64,000 nt of DNA, taken from positions 159,231,407 to 159,295,406 of the forward strand of contig CM042010.1 in assembly GCA_023525715.1 (NCBI GenBank), given 5' to 3'. This document shows positions 28,981-40,461 of this stretch, piece after piece. This DNA is from Cichorium intybus. Taxonomy: Eukaryota > Streptophyta > Magnoliopsida > Asterales > Asteraceae. A model generated the notes under the pieces. It was not told the origin of the DNA and searched no databases. It saw only the letters and a list, made by a program, of their open reading frames with translations. The position numbers were made by a program, and so were the translations under genes. How positions within the stretch are numbered: the stretch's first letter is position 1; every line of letters begins with the position of its first letter.

Positions 28981-29541
28981 CTAGGAAGACGTCAAAAACT
29001 TCTCTGAGACCATATCATTACAATCAAATCCACAACCACACTGTGGTGATTCGAGAAAACTACTCACGTCAAATCCAGCTGATGCGATTCCGACTGAGAA
29101 ATAGATTTCATCGCCGTGACGACTCACCTCCACGATGTTCAACCACAGCACCAGTATTTTGACGTTTATGCCCTTAAGATTCTTCAGCTTCCCTTTCTCT
29201 ATCACGCCACTAATCGTCGATTTGTACTTGAGATCGTAGCCTTGAATTTTGAAAGAACACGTCCCTTTCATGTAAGCCTTGAACTCTCCGGTCTCTTTGT
29301 TGAGATCGTAGCCTGTGACGCCTAGCGGAAGAAGGCCGACGGGGAAATCGTACTCCAATAGCTCATCGTATGCTGACGGGGGGTCGGCGGCAGTGGAGGA
29401 TATTAAGTGGAGAAGAACGAAGACCGAGGATAAAAGAAGAAAGCGAGTTGGCGGATAATATGAACTGGTAGTCCACCGGAGAAGATCGGATCTCATCTTG
29501 GTCTCATCAACTCCTCGAGTTTCTGTCTCGGCTTCATCCAT
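28981..29541 (-). CDS. DUF538 family secreted protein (paralogue)
   Basis: Single-exon gene of up to 186 residues. The first Met (29541) gives a polar 15-residue leader (MDEAETETRGVDETK). The second Met at residue 16 precedes a hydrophobic stretch (FLLLSSVFVLLHLISSTAA) that fits a signal peptide or anchor, so residue 16 is a plausible alternative start. The DUF538 domain (about residues 57-175) carries YDFPVGLLPLGVTGYDL, QGYDLKYKSTISGVIEKGKL and SVGIASAGFDVSSFLESPQC, then CGCGFDCND. It aligns along its full length with the gene at 25048-25545, so the two are paralogues, diverged well beyond a recent duplication. The substrate is unknown, as for most of the family. Confidence 0.92.
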   Translation of the reverse strand: MDEAETETRGVDETKMRSDLLRWTTSSYYPPTRFLLLSSVFVLLHLISSTAADPPSAYDELLEYDFPVGLLPLGVTGYDLNKETGEFKAYMKGTCSFKIQGYDLKYKSTISGVIEKGKLKNLKGINVKILVLWLNIVEVSRHGDEIYFSVGIASAGFDVSSFLESPQCGCGFDCNDMVSEKFLTSS

Positions 29542-31343
29542 ATAATATCGAAAATTTTATTTCTTCCTAATTTATGCTTTTAATTTATCATCATAATCAT
29601 TAAATTATGACACGTAGAATCCATTAATTCTTTTTTTCTTAATTTTTTCTTTTGATTTTGACACTTGTCTCCATTATGTGATTAAGAAGATTTTTTAAGA
29701 ACATATAGAACCTCTCGTTAGTTATTTATGTCTTCTATTCATCTTAATTTATTATTTTTATTCTAATATTTTTGTATAATTCAAATAAGATTATTTTTTC
29801 ACGATTTATTTATATAGAAAATATTTTTATTAAATTGTCAGAGACATAATTGTTAAGATTTCGATCTTGATTTTAAAATTGTACAACTTTAAAAGTGCTA
29901 CAACCGAAAAAATGATTATGATCTCACTATGATTGATCTTAAAGGCAATGTATTAATTTAGGATCTCGTCTATGATCTTACGATCTTACTTTGATTTTAT
30001 CTCAACTCTTTTAGTTTTTATTCTATAGTCTAGTATTAAGTATTATAAACCATAAGAAATTTGTTATTTCTACCCCAATTCTCATATATTATCCATTCAA
30101 CTTGTAATCGAACAATAAATATTCGTCTATTTAACTCAAAATCGAGCATTAAATATAGAAAGCCTCATTGAGCATCACAACTTCATTCGTGCATCTCGAT
30201 TTGAGTAGGCATCACGGCATGCATGTTAGTCCTTTTGTGATATTGTTCGTTTGTCATACATGGTCACCATAATCTTGTTACCTTTTTTGCCGAAGTTGTT
30301 TTTACCCCTAATTGACGTGTTCTACATCTACAAGAATTATGATTGTCGGTTAAGAAGTTAAATTTGATTTCACCATCAATGTGTTAATTAACATTAAGTT
30401 TAATACTGATGGGATCTTCATAATTGATCTTTTTTTATGATCACGATATTAGAAGTGTAAAACAAGCAGAGATAAGATATTGATTTTGACAACTTTGATT
30501 AAATGTATGGTTTTTTTATCAACAACATTAAATTTTATTTAAATACTTGTTCTGTATATCGAGTATTTGTGAATTACATTTATTTGTAAAAAAAAATTAA
30601 ATTATTTTAGATATGTTATATAAGATGAAGGACAATCTAAATATTTTGATAATATAATAAAGTGTGAACGTTTTTGTACTACTTTTTTCTGTAGTTCATG
30701 TGAATTTTTCCTGAATTATTTTTTGTTGTTTAAAATTATGTTTGGTAGATTAGTTGAAAACTAGTTACTAGCTGAAAACCTACTTAATAGCTGATAAACT
30801 ACTGCTAGTAACTAGCTGATAAAATGATGTTTGATAAAAACTAGTTGATAAGTTTGCGGGAAAACTAAAGTAACATAAAAAAGATGTCAAAAATGAGTTT
30901 TCTATAACTAATTAATGGTATATTTGAGAAAATTCTAAAAAAATATATATTCATTGAAATACTAGTCTAAGTTGTTTTTCAAAAAGTTGGCTAAAATCAA
31001 TTTTTTAATTTCTCAAACATAACATTACGAAGAAACTCAAAAATAAACTATCTTATTAGCTATAGCTATAATGCATCATATATATTTGTTACAAATTTGT
31101 CTCCTTAAACAGCTGGACACCATTTAATTTATGTGGAAGCATAAGGCATATCCTTGGAGCATCTTCGTAGAAGCCAAATTATTCTGGTGGACAATTCATC
31201 GGATTCTAAGATGCACATTTATTATTCACAAAAATACTTATTGGGATCATGGAAGTTTACGAAGATAATATAGACGGCCACCAATAAGTCAATAACTTAT
31301 TCCCAACTCCAAAGTCCCAACAAAATGTAATATACATTTTAAA
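29542..31343. other. AT-rich stretch upstream of the DUF538 gene
   Basis: Contains the presumed promoter of the neighbouring minus-strand gene. A block at about 30736-31022, starting tatgtttggtagattag and ending tctcaaacata, has hAT-MITE character. No gene is seen. Confidence 0.35.
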
Positions 31344-31813
31344 TTTCTTTAAGACAAAATTACAGTTTTGATCCCTGATGTATACCTCAAATTTCAAGTT
31401 GGGACAAACTATCAGAAAATCACGGTTTTGATCACTAAAGTTTGCAAATGGTTTCAAATGAGTCCCTGGAACATATAAAAAGACTGAAATACCTTTTCTA
31501 TTTTCTTTTTCATTTTTGTTTTAATATATTATTTATTAAATCAATTTAAAAAAAAATAAAATAAACTCACCCACCCCTCCCCCACCACACTACCCTCTCC
31601 CCCTCCCCCTCACGGTTAACAGTATCGCCGGAAAAAATTAGATGCGAGAATTTGTATTGTAATCGACTTTATGGAAGAACCGATGCATCTCATATTACGC
31701 ATGTATCAATGAAAGCACAAACTCACATAAAAACAACAAAGATCATGCTAATCAAAACAACAGCATACCTACAAGGAAAATTAAGCTGCTGCCTCTGAAA
31801 TTAAAACTTAAAA

Positions 31814-32041
31814 TTGATGGAGTTGACCAGCTTCATTGATGCTCATCTTCCATGGCTGAAAACTTCTTCCAAAGCTAACGAATTCGTTTTTAACGAAGAA
31901 GCAGCTTCATTATCGTCTCTGTTGAAATTAAATTGCACGAAAACTCTTCTCACCTTCTCCGATCTGCTCTCTCTCCTTCTCCCCGTGAATGGTGAAGAAT
32001 ATACACAGATGTTGGTTCAAAAGGTTCAAAGGATGACGTGA
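31814..32041 (+). pseudogene. Unidentified gene-like fragment inside the Pack-MULE
   Basis: 75-codon open frame starting MMELTSFIDAHLPWLKTSSK, rich in Leu/Ser, with LLTFSDLLSLLLPVNGEEYT near its end. It looks like an N-terminal exon of a helical-repeat protein, but I do not recognise it. It ends just where the minus-strand fragment region begins, so two different captured pieces may be joined in opposite orientations. Confidence 0.35.
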
Positions 32042-32199
32042 ATGGTGAAGAGAAGAAATTCAGTTCGGTGACTTGAAACCTTGATAGGCGAAGCAAGTAA
32101 CGGCGATTTGTGACTTCGAGAGTATCGATTGAAATTGAGAAAGTGATCTATGGGTTCGCCGGTAACAACGAAGGAAAGAAACGATGAAGAAGGCGTCGA

Positions 32200-32490
32200 T
32201 GAGTAAGTGCAGTGCGTTTTGACGAACATTTGAGTTTGCAATGATCGGAATATTACAGGCTCTGTAAGATTAAAAATGAGCTTTTCAACGCCGTCGGTAG
32301 TTCGTTGGGTGATGATACCTCCTAAAATTCTTCTAATTGAAGCAGCGCAAGAGGTTGTACTAGCGTGAATTGAGCCATCCACCAATGTCTGCAAAAAATC
32401 GTTCTCGATTTCCTCTTGTGATTCCCCTTCTGCAGCCTTCCACGCCCTAAAAACAATGTCGGCATATGCCTCTAGCATTGAAACTAAGAA
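32200..32490 (-). pseudogene. Fragment of condensin II subunit G2 (CAP-G2/HEB1-type)
   Basis: The minus strand reads MLEAYADIVFRAWKAAEGES, EIENDFLQTLVDGSIHAS, SIRRILGGIITQRTTDGVEK and FNLTEPVIFRSLQ. After a small indel it continues in another frame as ANSNVRQNALHLLID. This is the conserved N-terminal HEAT-repeat part of the plant non-SMC condensin II subunit G2, which helps compact chromosomes. Only about 100 of the roughly 1,200 expected residues are present, with a frame change, so it is a non-functional fragment. It lies wholly inside the Pack-MULE. Confidence 0.7.
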
Positions 32491-32838
32491 CGGCAAGGAC
32501 TGCGAGGTTAAAAAGGTAAAATATCATGAATCTGGAAATCATGAATCTGGAGATTAACAGGAATTGGAGAAAGATCAAAACGGTAGGGGGGGTCACCGGA
32601 GAAGAGGGGGTGGGGTGGGGATGTATTTTCTTTTTTTTTTAAATAGAATAAAAATAAATTCAAAAAAAAAGAAAAAAGAAATTAAAAGGGCATTTTAGTC
32701 TTTTAACCTGCCTCAGTGACCCATTTGTAGCTTTTTACAAACATTAGTGACCCAAACCGTGAATTTCCAATAGTTTGTCCCAAAGTGAAATATTTGACAA
32801 ACTTCAGGGACCAAAACTGTAATTTTGTCTTTCTTTAA

Positions 32839-33111
32839 TTACATACAGAGTAATATCATCTTATGTAACAATACGTACATCATATGATAAACAATGATAG
32901 ATCTTTAATACTAAAAAAATAATCAAAATATAAAAATGTTATATTTTTATATTAAATGGTTAAAAAATATACTACGTAATTTAATACGACGAAAATGTTG
33001 AGGAATCGCTAGATAATACAATCCTATACAACTTCAAGTTTGGGCACAAAATTGGAAGTCGATCAGTAAATTCTTGTAAGACATGTTTGTTCTTACCATC
33101 AAAGAGAAGCC

Positions 33112-33152
<41 letters not shown>

Positions 33153-34970
33153 TTGCAACAATCCTTCCTGAGACAAAATCACTGTTCATTTGTGTTTCTA
33201 TTTCCAGAATCAAATCTACTAAATCAAGATCATAGTTTAATTATAAAAACATATAATACAAAACGCAAATAAGGTTTTATTTAAAATACATTTTTGATTC
33301 TTTTTATAGCAAACTTTCATATTTACGTTTTCCACCCTCAACTAATTTCGAATTAATTGTATTCACCCTGTTTATTATAAAGTTATATTAATAGTATTTT
33401 GTAAGTTGCAATTTCGGTCCCTTATTATATTTTAAAGTTACAATTTTCGTCCCTTACATAATTTGTTTTTTGTCGAGCTGCGTTTTCCAATATACAGGGC
33501 TTCTGCAGCATCGCACGGACAGTCAAAACCCTAGTTACTTATAAATTCATTGTGTGTGTACACACACTTCAAACGAATAAACACCAAAAGAGTGATGTAA
33601 CGAGGTAATCGACAATGATTTCAAGTAGAGATGTTTTCTAGTCGAATGAATTATCGAATTAGATGATTTGTATGAGACTATATGATTTAGATATTCACAT
33701 TTTTAAATTGGTTTAAAAAAACAAATTATATTTTTGGATTAGTTTTGGTTTTTAAGTGAAGATATTATAATCCAAAAAACCAAATAATAATTTGTTATTT
33801 ATTTAATTATACTTTAATTTTTAATATATGTCATTAATATTTGTTAACTATATGAATGACTTGTGCGGAATAAATATAATATGATAAGTACATATTTACG
33901 AACCTAATTTGTGTATAATTTAAATACAAAATTAATTATAAATCATTTATCACAATATCATGTATCAATAATAACTTTTTATCACAAAACTTGAACAAAA
34001 TATCATAATAATATTTTCTAAGTCTATTAGATCTCTAGTTTGAAAATATTTATAACTTTTAAATACAATAAGATAACCAACACACAATTTTTTTTCTATT
34101 TTGATCAATGAATGGGATGTAATGTAGCATTCAACTGCATTTATGTTCAATTATAATGATGTTCATTGGAATTTATATTGTGCATTTATGTTCAATTATA
34201 ATGATGTTCATTGGAATTTATATTGTGTTTGATGATGATGATGATGTTCATTCATGGATTCATTTATAGTAATTTTATTGTGGTTTAGGTTGACTATGAT
34301 GATGTGTTTGTTGAAAATACTCAAAAAGAAAACAAATGGCCTATCAACAAACAAGAGAAAAAGAAAAGCAAAATAATGGAAAGAAATGACGGATTGTTGG
34401 AATTTCTTTGGTCTAGATTCTCAAAGCAAACCCAAATATAAATGGTGTGAATCTAGTTTAAATAATCATGTTCTTAGTTGTAGAAAAAACTTGGATAATT
34501 TGGAAAAAAACACATTGCAATTCAAGAAAGAAATAACGGGAATGTAAATGTTAGTACTTGGAAACATAATGGTAAGAGAATTAGAAAAAAAAAAAGCTTT
34601 GTTAAACGTGTTTCGGAGGATGAACTACCCTTTAAGTTTTTTGAAAACGAAGCTTATGTTTAATACACTAGCGTACTAAACGGGAAGGTCGTTTTGCCAT
34701 GTTGAACTATAATTTCAAAATATGTCACAAATTATTATATTGATGAAAGAAACAAGTTGCTCACATATTTAAGGGATCCCTTAATATGGTGAATTTGACC
34801 ATGGACAGTTGGACAAGTTCGTGCCAAATAGTGAATTATATGGTGGTTACGACACACTTCATTGATAACAATTGGGAAATACACAAAAAAATAATTAACT
34901 TTAGACCAATATATAGTCCTATATGAGAGGACATTGGGCAAGAGATATTAGAATGCATTCAAGAACAGAG
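32839..34970. other. AT-rich stretch without a recognised gene
   Basis: Contains a 34-bp (AT)n run (about 33115-33148) and a direct repeat (tgcatttatgttcaattataatgatgttcattggaattta at 34137 and 34184, period about 47). A poly-purine/pyrimidine block (33410-33470) recalls transposon-end repeats. No gene is seen. Confidence 0.35.
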
Positions 34971-34977
34971 TATCAAT

Positions 34978-37010
34978 GACGTGGCACCCGAGTGTCAAAA
35001 TTGAAAACATAGTGACTTAATTGGAAAAAATTGAAAACTTAGTGTTTTAATTGAAAAAAAATAACACAGTGTCAAAATCAATTTTTTTTGAAAAGTTAGT
35101 GGTTTTTTTGGAAATTTTCCTACATTTTTTAAAACGATAAATTCGTCTTTTTACGTTTTTAGAACGTATAAATATATTTTTTTACAAGTATAAAGACGTA
35201 TTTTTATACTTTTAGAAACATACATACATTTTCATAAGTATATATATGTATTTATATTTCTAAAGACGTAAAAACACGTATTTATACTTCTAAAGACGTA
35301 AAAAAAAATATTTATACTTCTAAAAATGTATTATACTTTTAAAAATATAATAATATGTATGTATACTTCTAAAGACGTAAAAAACGTATTTATACTTCTT
35401 AAAATGTATTATACTTCTAACCGAACGAACTTAAACCAACATAAAAATATATTTATATTTCTAAAAACATAAAAATATGTATTTATACTTCTAAAGACGT
35501 AAAAACATATTTATACAACTAAAATGTATTATACTTCTAACCGAACGAACGAACGAACGTAACCAACATAAAAATATGTATTTATACTTCTAAAAGAAAA
35601 CTTAGTGACTTAATTGAAAACTTATACTTCAAATCGAACGAACGTAACCAACCATCACCCTGATGGCCTAGTGGATAAGGCTTTGGACTCTTTCTCTTCC
35701 CCCATAAAGAGGTTCCAAGTTCTAATCTCACTCCCTCCCTTTCCCCATAGGGAGTGTTAGGTTTCAATCAGGGGATGGCCACTGGCCACCTCTCTACCCC
35801 CGTAGGTGATTGACCCGGACCACCCTGCTGCCAGGTGTGCGTGGGCCCCGAGGTTGCTTCATCAGGGTCATCCAAAGGATGGGTCGGGTGGGGTCCTCGG
35901 TTATCAAAAAAAATGTATTTATACTTCTAAATGAAAAGACATACACGGACGAACTTAAACCAACATAACGGAACAAATATAAACAAACAAACATAAATTA
36001 ACGAACAAATAATTATTTTTATGTTTTTAGAAATATAAAATACGTTTTTTTACATATAATCACGTATAATATCAATCAAAAGCATGTTTATAGTAGAAAA
36101 ATAGTGAAAACGAACTTAAACCAACATAAACGAACAAACATAAACAAACAAATATAAATTAATGAACAAATACTTATTTTTATGTTTTTAGAAATATAAA
36201 ATACGATTTGTTTTGCATATATATAATCACGTATCGTATCAATCAAAAGTATGTTTATAGTGAAAAAATAGTGAAAACAAACTTAAACCAACATAAAAGA
36301 ACAAACATAAATTAACGAATAAATATTTATTTTTACTTTTTTAGAAATATAAAATAGGTTTGTTTTGCATATAATCACATATCGTATCAATCAAAATCAT
36401 GTTTATAATGGAAAAATATCGAGAAATAGTTTTAAACTCGTTTTATAATACGTATTTTATTGATATATACATGTTTTTATGCAGAAAAACGTATTTATAT
36501 TTTTAAAAACATAAAAATACATTTATATATACTTATGACAATGTATCTATGTTTCTAAAAATATAAAAATACGTATTTATACTTATAAAAAAATATATTT
36601 ATACATTCTAAAAACGTAAAAAGACGAATTCATCATTTTAAAAAATATAGGAAAATTTCCAAAAAAGACAATAACTTTTCTAAAAAAATTGATTTTGACA
36701 CTGTGTTATTTTTTTTCAATTAAAACACTAAGTTTTCAATTTTTCCAATTAAGTCACTATGTTTTCAATTTTGTTTCAACTTTGACACTCGGGTGCCACG
36801 TCAGCGTCGCATCATCAAAGACTGACACGTCATCATGCCACGTCAGCTGACTACCGGGTTGACCGGTCAAATGGTCAAAATTGAAACCAAATTTAAAACA
36901 TAGTGACTTAATTGAAAAAAATTGAAAACTTAATGACTTAATTGAAAAAAAAAATAACACAGTGTCAAAATCGAAATTTTTTAAAAAGTTAGTGTCTTTT
37001 ATGAAATTTG
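34978..37010. repeat. Inverted-repeat element with internal 'tttatacttctaaa' repeats
   Basis: A block containing gacactgtgttatttttt or its reverse complement aataacacagtgtcaaaatc occurs three times: 34985-35165 (reverse), 36605-36800 (forward) and 36890-37010 (reverse). The first and second form long inverted repeats around about 1.4 kb made largely of degenerate units tatttatacttctaaagacg. The second and third form a smaller fold-back. A fourth partial copy lies at 63880-64000. No coding sequence or target duplication was found. A SINE is inserted at 35655. Confidence 0.6.
35655..35913 (+). mobile_element. tRNA-derived SINE
   Basis: Begins with an A-box-like tggcctagtgg (35664-35674) within tgatggcctagtggataagg. 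It has a B-box-like gttctaatc near 35719, then a GC-rich body and an A-rich tail (35906-35913). Internal RNA polymerase III promoter boxes at the 5' end followed by a non-tRNA body and A-tail are the SINE pattern. Its GC content contrasts sharply with the surrounding AT-rich repeats. Target duplications were not resolved. Confidence 0.65.
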
Positions 37011-39210
37011 CCCAAATAAAAATTGTATAATCTGATAATGTAATTTGATAGCAGTCACAAGGGGTACTTCCCTCAATCTACCCCGGAGGGTCCTGAAATT
37101 TTTTTAATAACAATGGGTAAGCACAATGTTTAGTGAGCCTACACATTACTTATACATTATATCAATCACATACATGGCAGAAATACTGATCAGAAAACAT
37201 GTAAACACATAACGCTTGACACTTAGTTTCTAACACATAACACATAAACGTTGGTACCAACTTTCTAATCTTGGTCAATTCAATTCCCCGAAGGGCTTGT
37301 CTTGACCCTATTCCTTCTGACCAATTCCCTTGAAGGGTTTGTCTTGGCCAGTCTGTCTAGTCTATCTGACCAATTCCTCAGAAGGGCTTGTCATGGCCAC
37401 ATAATCACATACAAGTCACACTTAACACGCGTGGTCAACATAATATATAAGTTACTAAAAGTCACCTGATAGCAAAACTCTAAATACTTCCATAAGTAAT
37501 TACTACTAGGAACTCTCACTAATCACCTACAATCATAAACAATTTCGACTACTTAGATTGTAGTTCAATTGGTACTTAATAACATCTATAGGTATTATAC
37601 TTTTATTCTTCTTTTTCGCCACTTATAAGCCTTTTACTCCTTTGTGGTTTAAGTTCTACTTAGGCCATTAAGACCTAATATTTCTTATGTCATAAGGTCT
37701 AATTTAGACTCTTTTAAAATGTACTTTATGGGTCTAATGCATAGAAGCTCTTAATTCTATTTTTATAAAATTTCCAGATTAACTCCTTTTAGACCACTGT
37801 CCACTGTTCTATCTGTAACTTCTATTCCCGTAAGTCCAAATGACATGTTTTATATCTTTATGGAAACTAGACTCGATTTCCTACACTTCTTGTCTCACAA
37901 GTTTTCTTTTAATTCTGTCCATGTTTTCCGTAAAATAGTCTGCAAGTTCAGTGATGTTTGCTGTTACGAATTTTTGTGTGTTTCTTTCATGCTTTTCTTA
38001 ACCAATTACTTGTTGCAATATCCATTAAGCTCTTAAGGTGTCATGTATAATCATTAGTGTTAAGACACACATTAAGAACTTTACAATAGTCAAAACATGA
38101 ACTTGAAATAATATCATAAGATTAAGAACTAGTAATTTCACATAAAATCATAACTTTGGTTTAGGGTTATGGTTTGTATCTTAATCCATTAAGACTTAAA
38201 TCACCAACCAAAGATCGGACAAATCAACCGATCACAGCCAATACTCTGTGGTGGTGGAACGGTGGTGACATAGTGGCCATACGGTGGTCTCACGGTGAAG
38301 TAAACCAATGACACACCAAAACTCAATTAAAAAATATGCGAACAATGGTTATTGTTATCCTCGAGCTTCAAAGACTTCATTTTCTTAGATACCGCAATTG
38401 TTGATTTTGAACACCGCATTTAACGCTATTACCCGATTGTTATTTGCTTTTCACCGCAAATATGGATTTTTAGCTATTGGATTTTGGCTTTACACTGAAG
38501 GATCTGGTGCTCTCCCTAAACAGATTTTTTTGAAGACCTTATGCAATTGTTTAGGGTAGTTCGGCGTTTAAAAATCGTCAAAAATTAATTTGCTCATCAG
38601 CCTAAACATCTAGAGGAGTAAGGTTGGATATTGAAATGTTTGATAGATTGAGTTAAATTTTGACCAAGTGGAATTTTTGCGTTTCCAGATTTTTAACTCA
38701 CCGCTATAAATAGATTCTCTTTTTTTATTTTTAATAAGCCTCTTTGTACTCTCTAGATTAGAAAGAATATTTTTAAATAGAGAAACTTATGAGTATCAAT
38801 TTTGCTTCTTGTAAGATCTGATTATCATTATTGAATACAGAAACTTATGAGATTTCAATCTATTGTTTGAGTGATTCAATACAGTTTTTCAATTCCGCAT
38901 TGTCATTTCATATATTTTTCATTTTTCGGATCCAACACATTACACTACTTTTTCCGTGGAAGGATAAGAACTTTCCATGGAAATATCAGCTTCTATTTTT
39001 TAAACAATTAAAATACTTCATTATTCTTTTAAGTCGTTATCCTTTCTCCAATGATTGCTTTCACGATTGGGGTGGGTGGAGTCCAACCTCTCAACCCACA
39101 TGGCACATAAGTTTTTCTTTCTCCTATCATTTCCAGCTTTCATCAACTCACTCCACTGAAACCCATCTTTCCCAACCCTCAATGCCACATCAGCTTTCTA
39201 TATCAAAATT
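37011..39210. other. Intergenic, repeat-like
   Basis: Region 37050-37440 has LTR-like character, with degenerate repeats of gaccaattcccttgaagggtttgtcttggcc. No PBS, PPT or ORF was found to confirm it. The rest is AT-rich. No gene is seen. Confidence 0.3.
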
Positions 39211-39213
39211 AAG

Positions 39214-40383
39214 ATTAAATTATGGTTTTGGTCCCTGTGGTTGGCACGTTTTTACATTTTTAGTCCAAGTATTTTTTTTCACAGTTTCGGTCCTTATGGT
39301 TGGCATTTTATTGCATTGTTGGTCGTTGGTCCATGTAAAAAAGACCAGATTACCCTTTCTAATTAATTTTTTCATTTTCTTATAACCTATTATTAAATTA
39401 CGTAATTTAAAAAATACACTTAACCCCACCCCCATCCCTAACCCCACTTCCACCCCTAACCCCACTACCCTCCCTCTCCCCCCTCTCTCCATTCTTGTGA
39501 AATAATCTTTGATCGGCTCTTCATATCTTCATATATCACCTTAGAAACAGTGTTAGCATCTAAATTCACAAGCAGAATGCTAAGACACTCCATCAACATG
39601 ATGCATGTTTGCCTTAAACGTAAAAGATTTGCATATTTTTCCCCATAAAGATTCGAACCTTCTGAAATGTAGAACCCTAACAGTGGATCCAAAACTAGAC
39701 CATTAGGGTCGCCTGCAGCTTTTAGAGCAACTGGAATCTCTTCTTTAATGGAAGCAAGATTCTTGCGGTTATCTGATATGAATTTGTGGAGACCTCTTGC
39801 ATCCATCTCTTGGCATAATTTAGCAAGCTGGGGATTTGATAGCAGTTTCACATCACCATTCTCAAATAACCTTTTCATATAATCTTCTTCACTTTCGGGT
39901 TGTTTCTGGTCGACCATTGGAGCACTACCTTGATCTTCATTGTTAACAATTATAGATTAATGTTTGTTTTTGTGCTTCCAGAACTTGTTGGGCTTGAACT
40001 GTTTTCATTTTAAATTCCTTTTCTTGGTCTTCAAGTTTAGTGAAGCGTCTCTTCATGGACTTCTCAAGCCCATAGAAATGTTCTTCAATTTGTTTCCATT
40101 TCAGGTTTAGGGTTACAGCTCAATGACTTTCTAGCTCAACAAATGGGAATAGTGGGGTGGGGGTGGAGTTAGGTGTGATTTTTCTTTTCTTTTTTTATTA
40201 ATAGAATAACTAATATACTAAAACAAAAAGGAAAATGAAATTAGAAAGGGTAAATTGGCCTTTTTACATGGACCATGGACCAACAGTGCAATAAAATTCC
40301 AACCAATGTCCCAAACCATGAAAAAACAATATTTGGACTAAAAGTGAAAAAACGTGTCAATCACCAGGACAAATGATTATGCG
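39214..40383. mobile_element. TIR element (MULE-like) carrying a FRIGIDA-like fragment
   Basis: Left end ttatggttttggtccctgtg, followed by tttagtccaagtat and ttggcattttattgca, is mirrored on the right by the reverse complement of aataaaattccaacc, atatttggactaaaagtg and aaacgtgtcaatcaccagga. The inverted ends exceed 200 bp and diverge at many positions, so the element is older than the Pack-MULE at 31353, whose end style it shares. A target duplication is not clear. The interior is mostly the FRIGIDA-like 3 pseudogene. Confidence 0.65.
39465..40115 (-). pseudogene. FRIGIDA-like protein 3 fragment
   Basis: The upstream part (about 40115-39975) encodes an N-terminal coiled coil, KWKQIEEHFYGLEKSMKRRF then KLEDQEKEFKMKT. 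After an out-of-frame gap the main part (39917-39480) encodes LAKLCQEMDARGLHKFISDN, RKNLASIKEEIPVALKAAGD, LVLDPLLGFYI and RQTCIMLMECLSILL, which is the first half of the FRIGIDA domain as in plant FRL3-type nuclear proteins. Expected full length is about 550 residues. The middle of the coiled-coil region and the C-terminal half are missing and the translation runs into the transposon end. FRIGIDA-family proteins act in flowering-time control and related nuclear complexes. This copy is not functional as a full protein. Confidence 0.75.
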
Positions 40384-40461
40384 GGCAAAAATTAAAATCC
40401 TAAAAATAAAAATAAACTCCTAAAATGATAAATAAAATCCTAAAACAAAAATCTACAACTC

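Larger units (their letters stand above)
31353..32829. mobile_element. Pack-MULE carrying a condensin gene fragment
   Basis: 1,477-bp element with long (about 150 bp) inverted ends: left GACAAAATTACAG at 31353, right CTGTAATTTTGTC ending 32829. It is flanked by a perfect 9-bp duplication tttctttaa (31344-31352 and 32830-32838). The 9-bp duplication and long inverted repeats are the Mutator-like signature, and no transposase is present. The interior contains gene-derived sequence (CAP-G2 fragment, minus strand, and an unidentified plus-strand ORF), which makes it a Pack-MULE. Confidence 0.88.

Noticed and set aside
33480..33526. Helitron 3' end (ccctagtt preceded by gcatcgcacgg)
   Set aside because: No stable hairpin could be drawn before the CTAG.
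35664..35727. Functional tRNA gene
   Set aside because: A- and B-box-like motifs are present, but the acceptor stem and cloverleaf cannot be formed and an A-tailed body follows, so it was called a SINE.
35582..35767. 61-codon minus-strand ORF
   Set aside because: It overlaps the antisense of the SINE's tRNA-like part.
37050..37440. LTR based on repeated 'gaagggcttgtcttggcc'
   Set aside because: No LTR termini, PBS or PPT could be placed, so it is noted only as repeat-like DNA.
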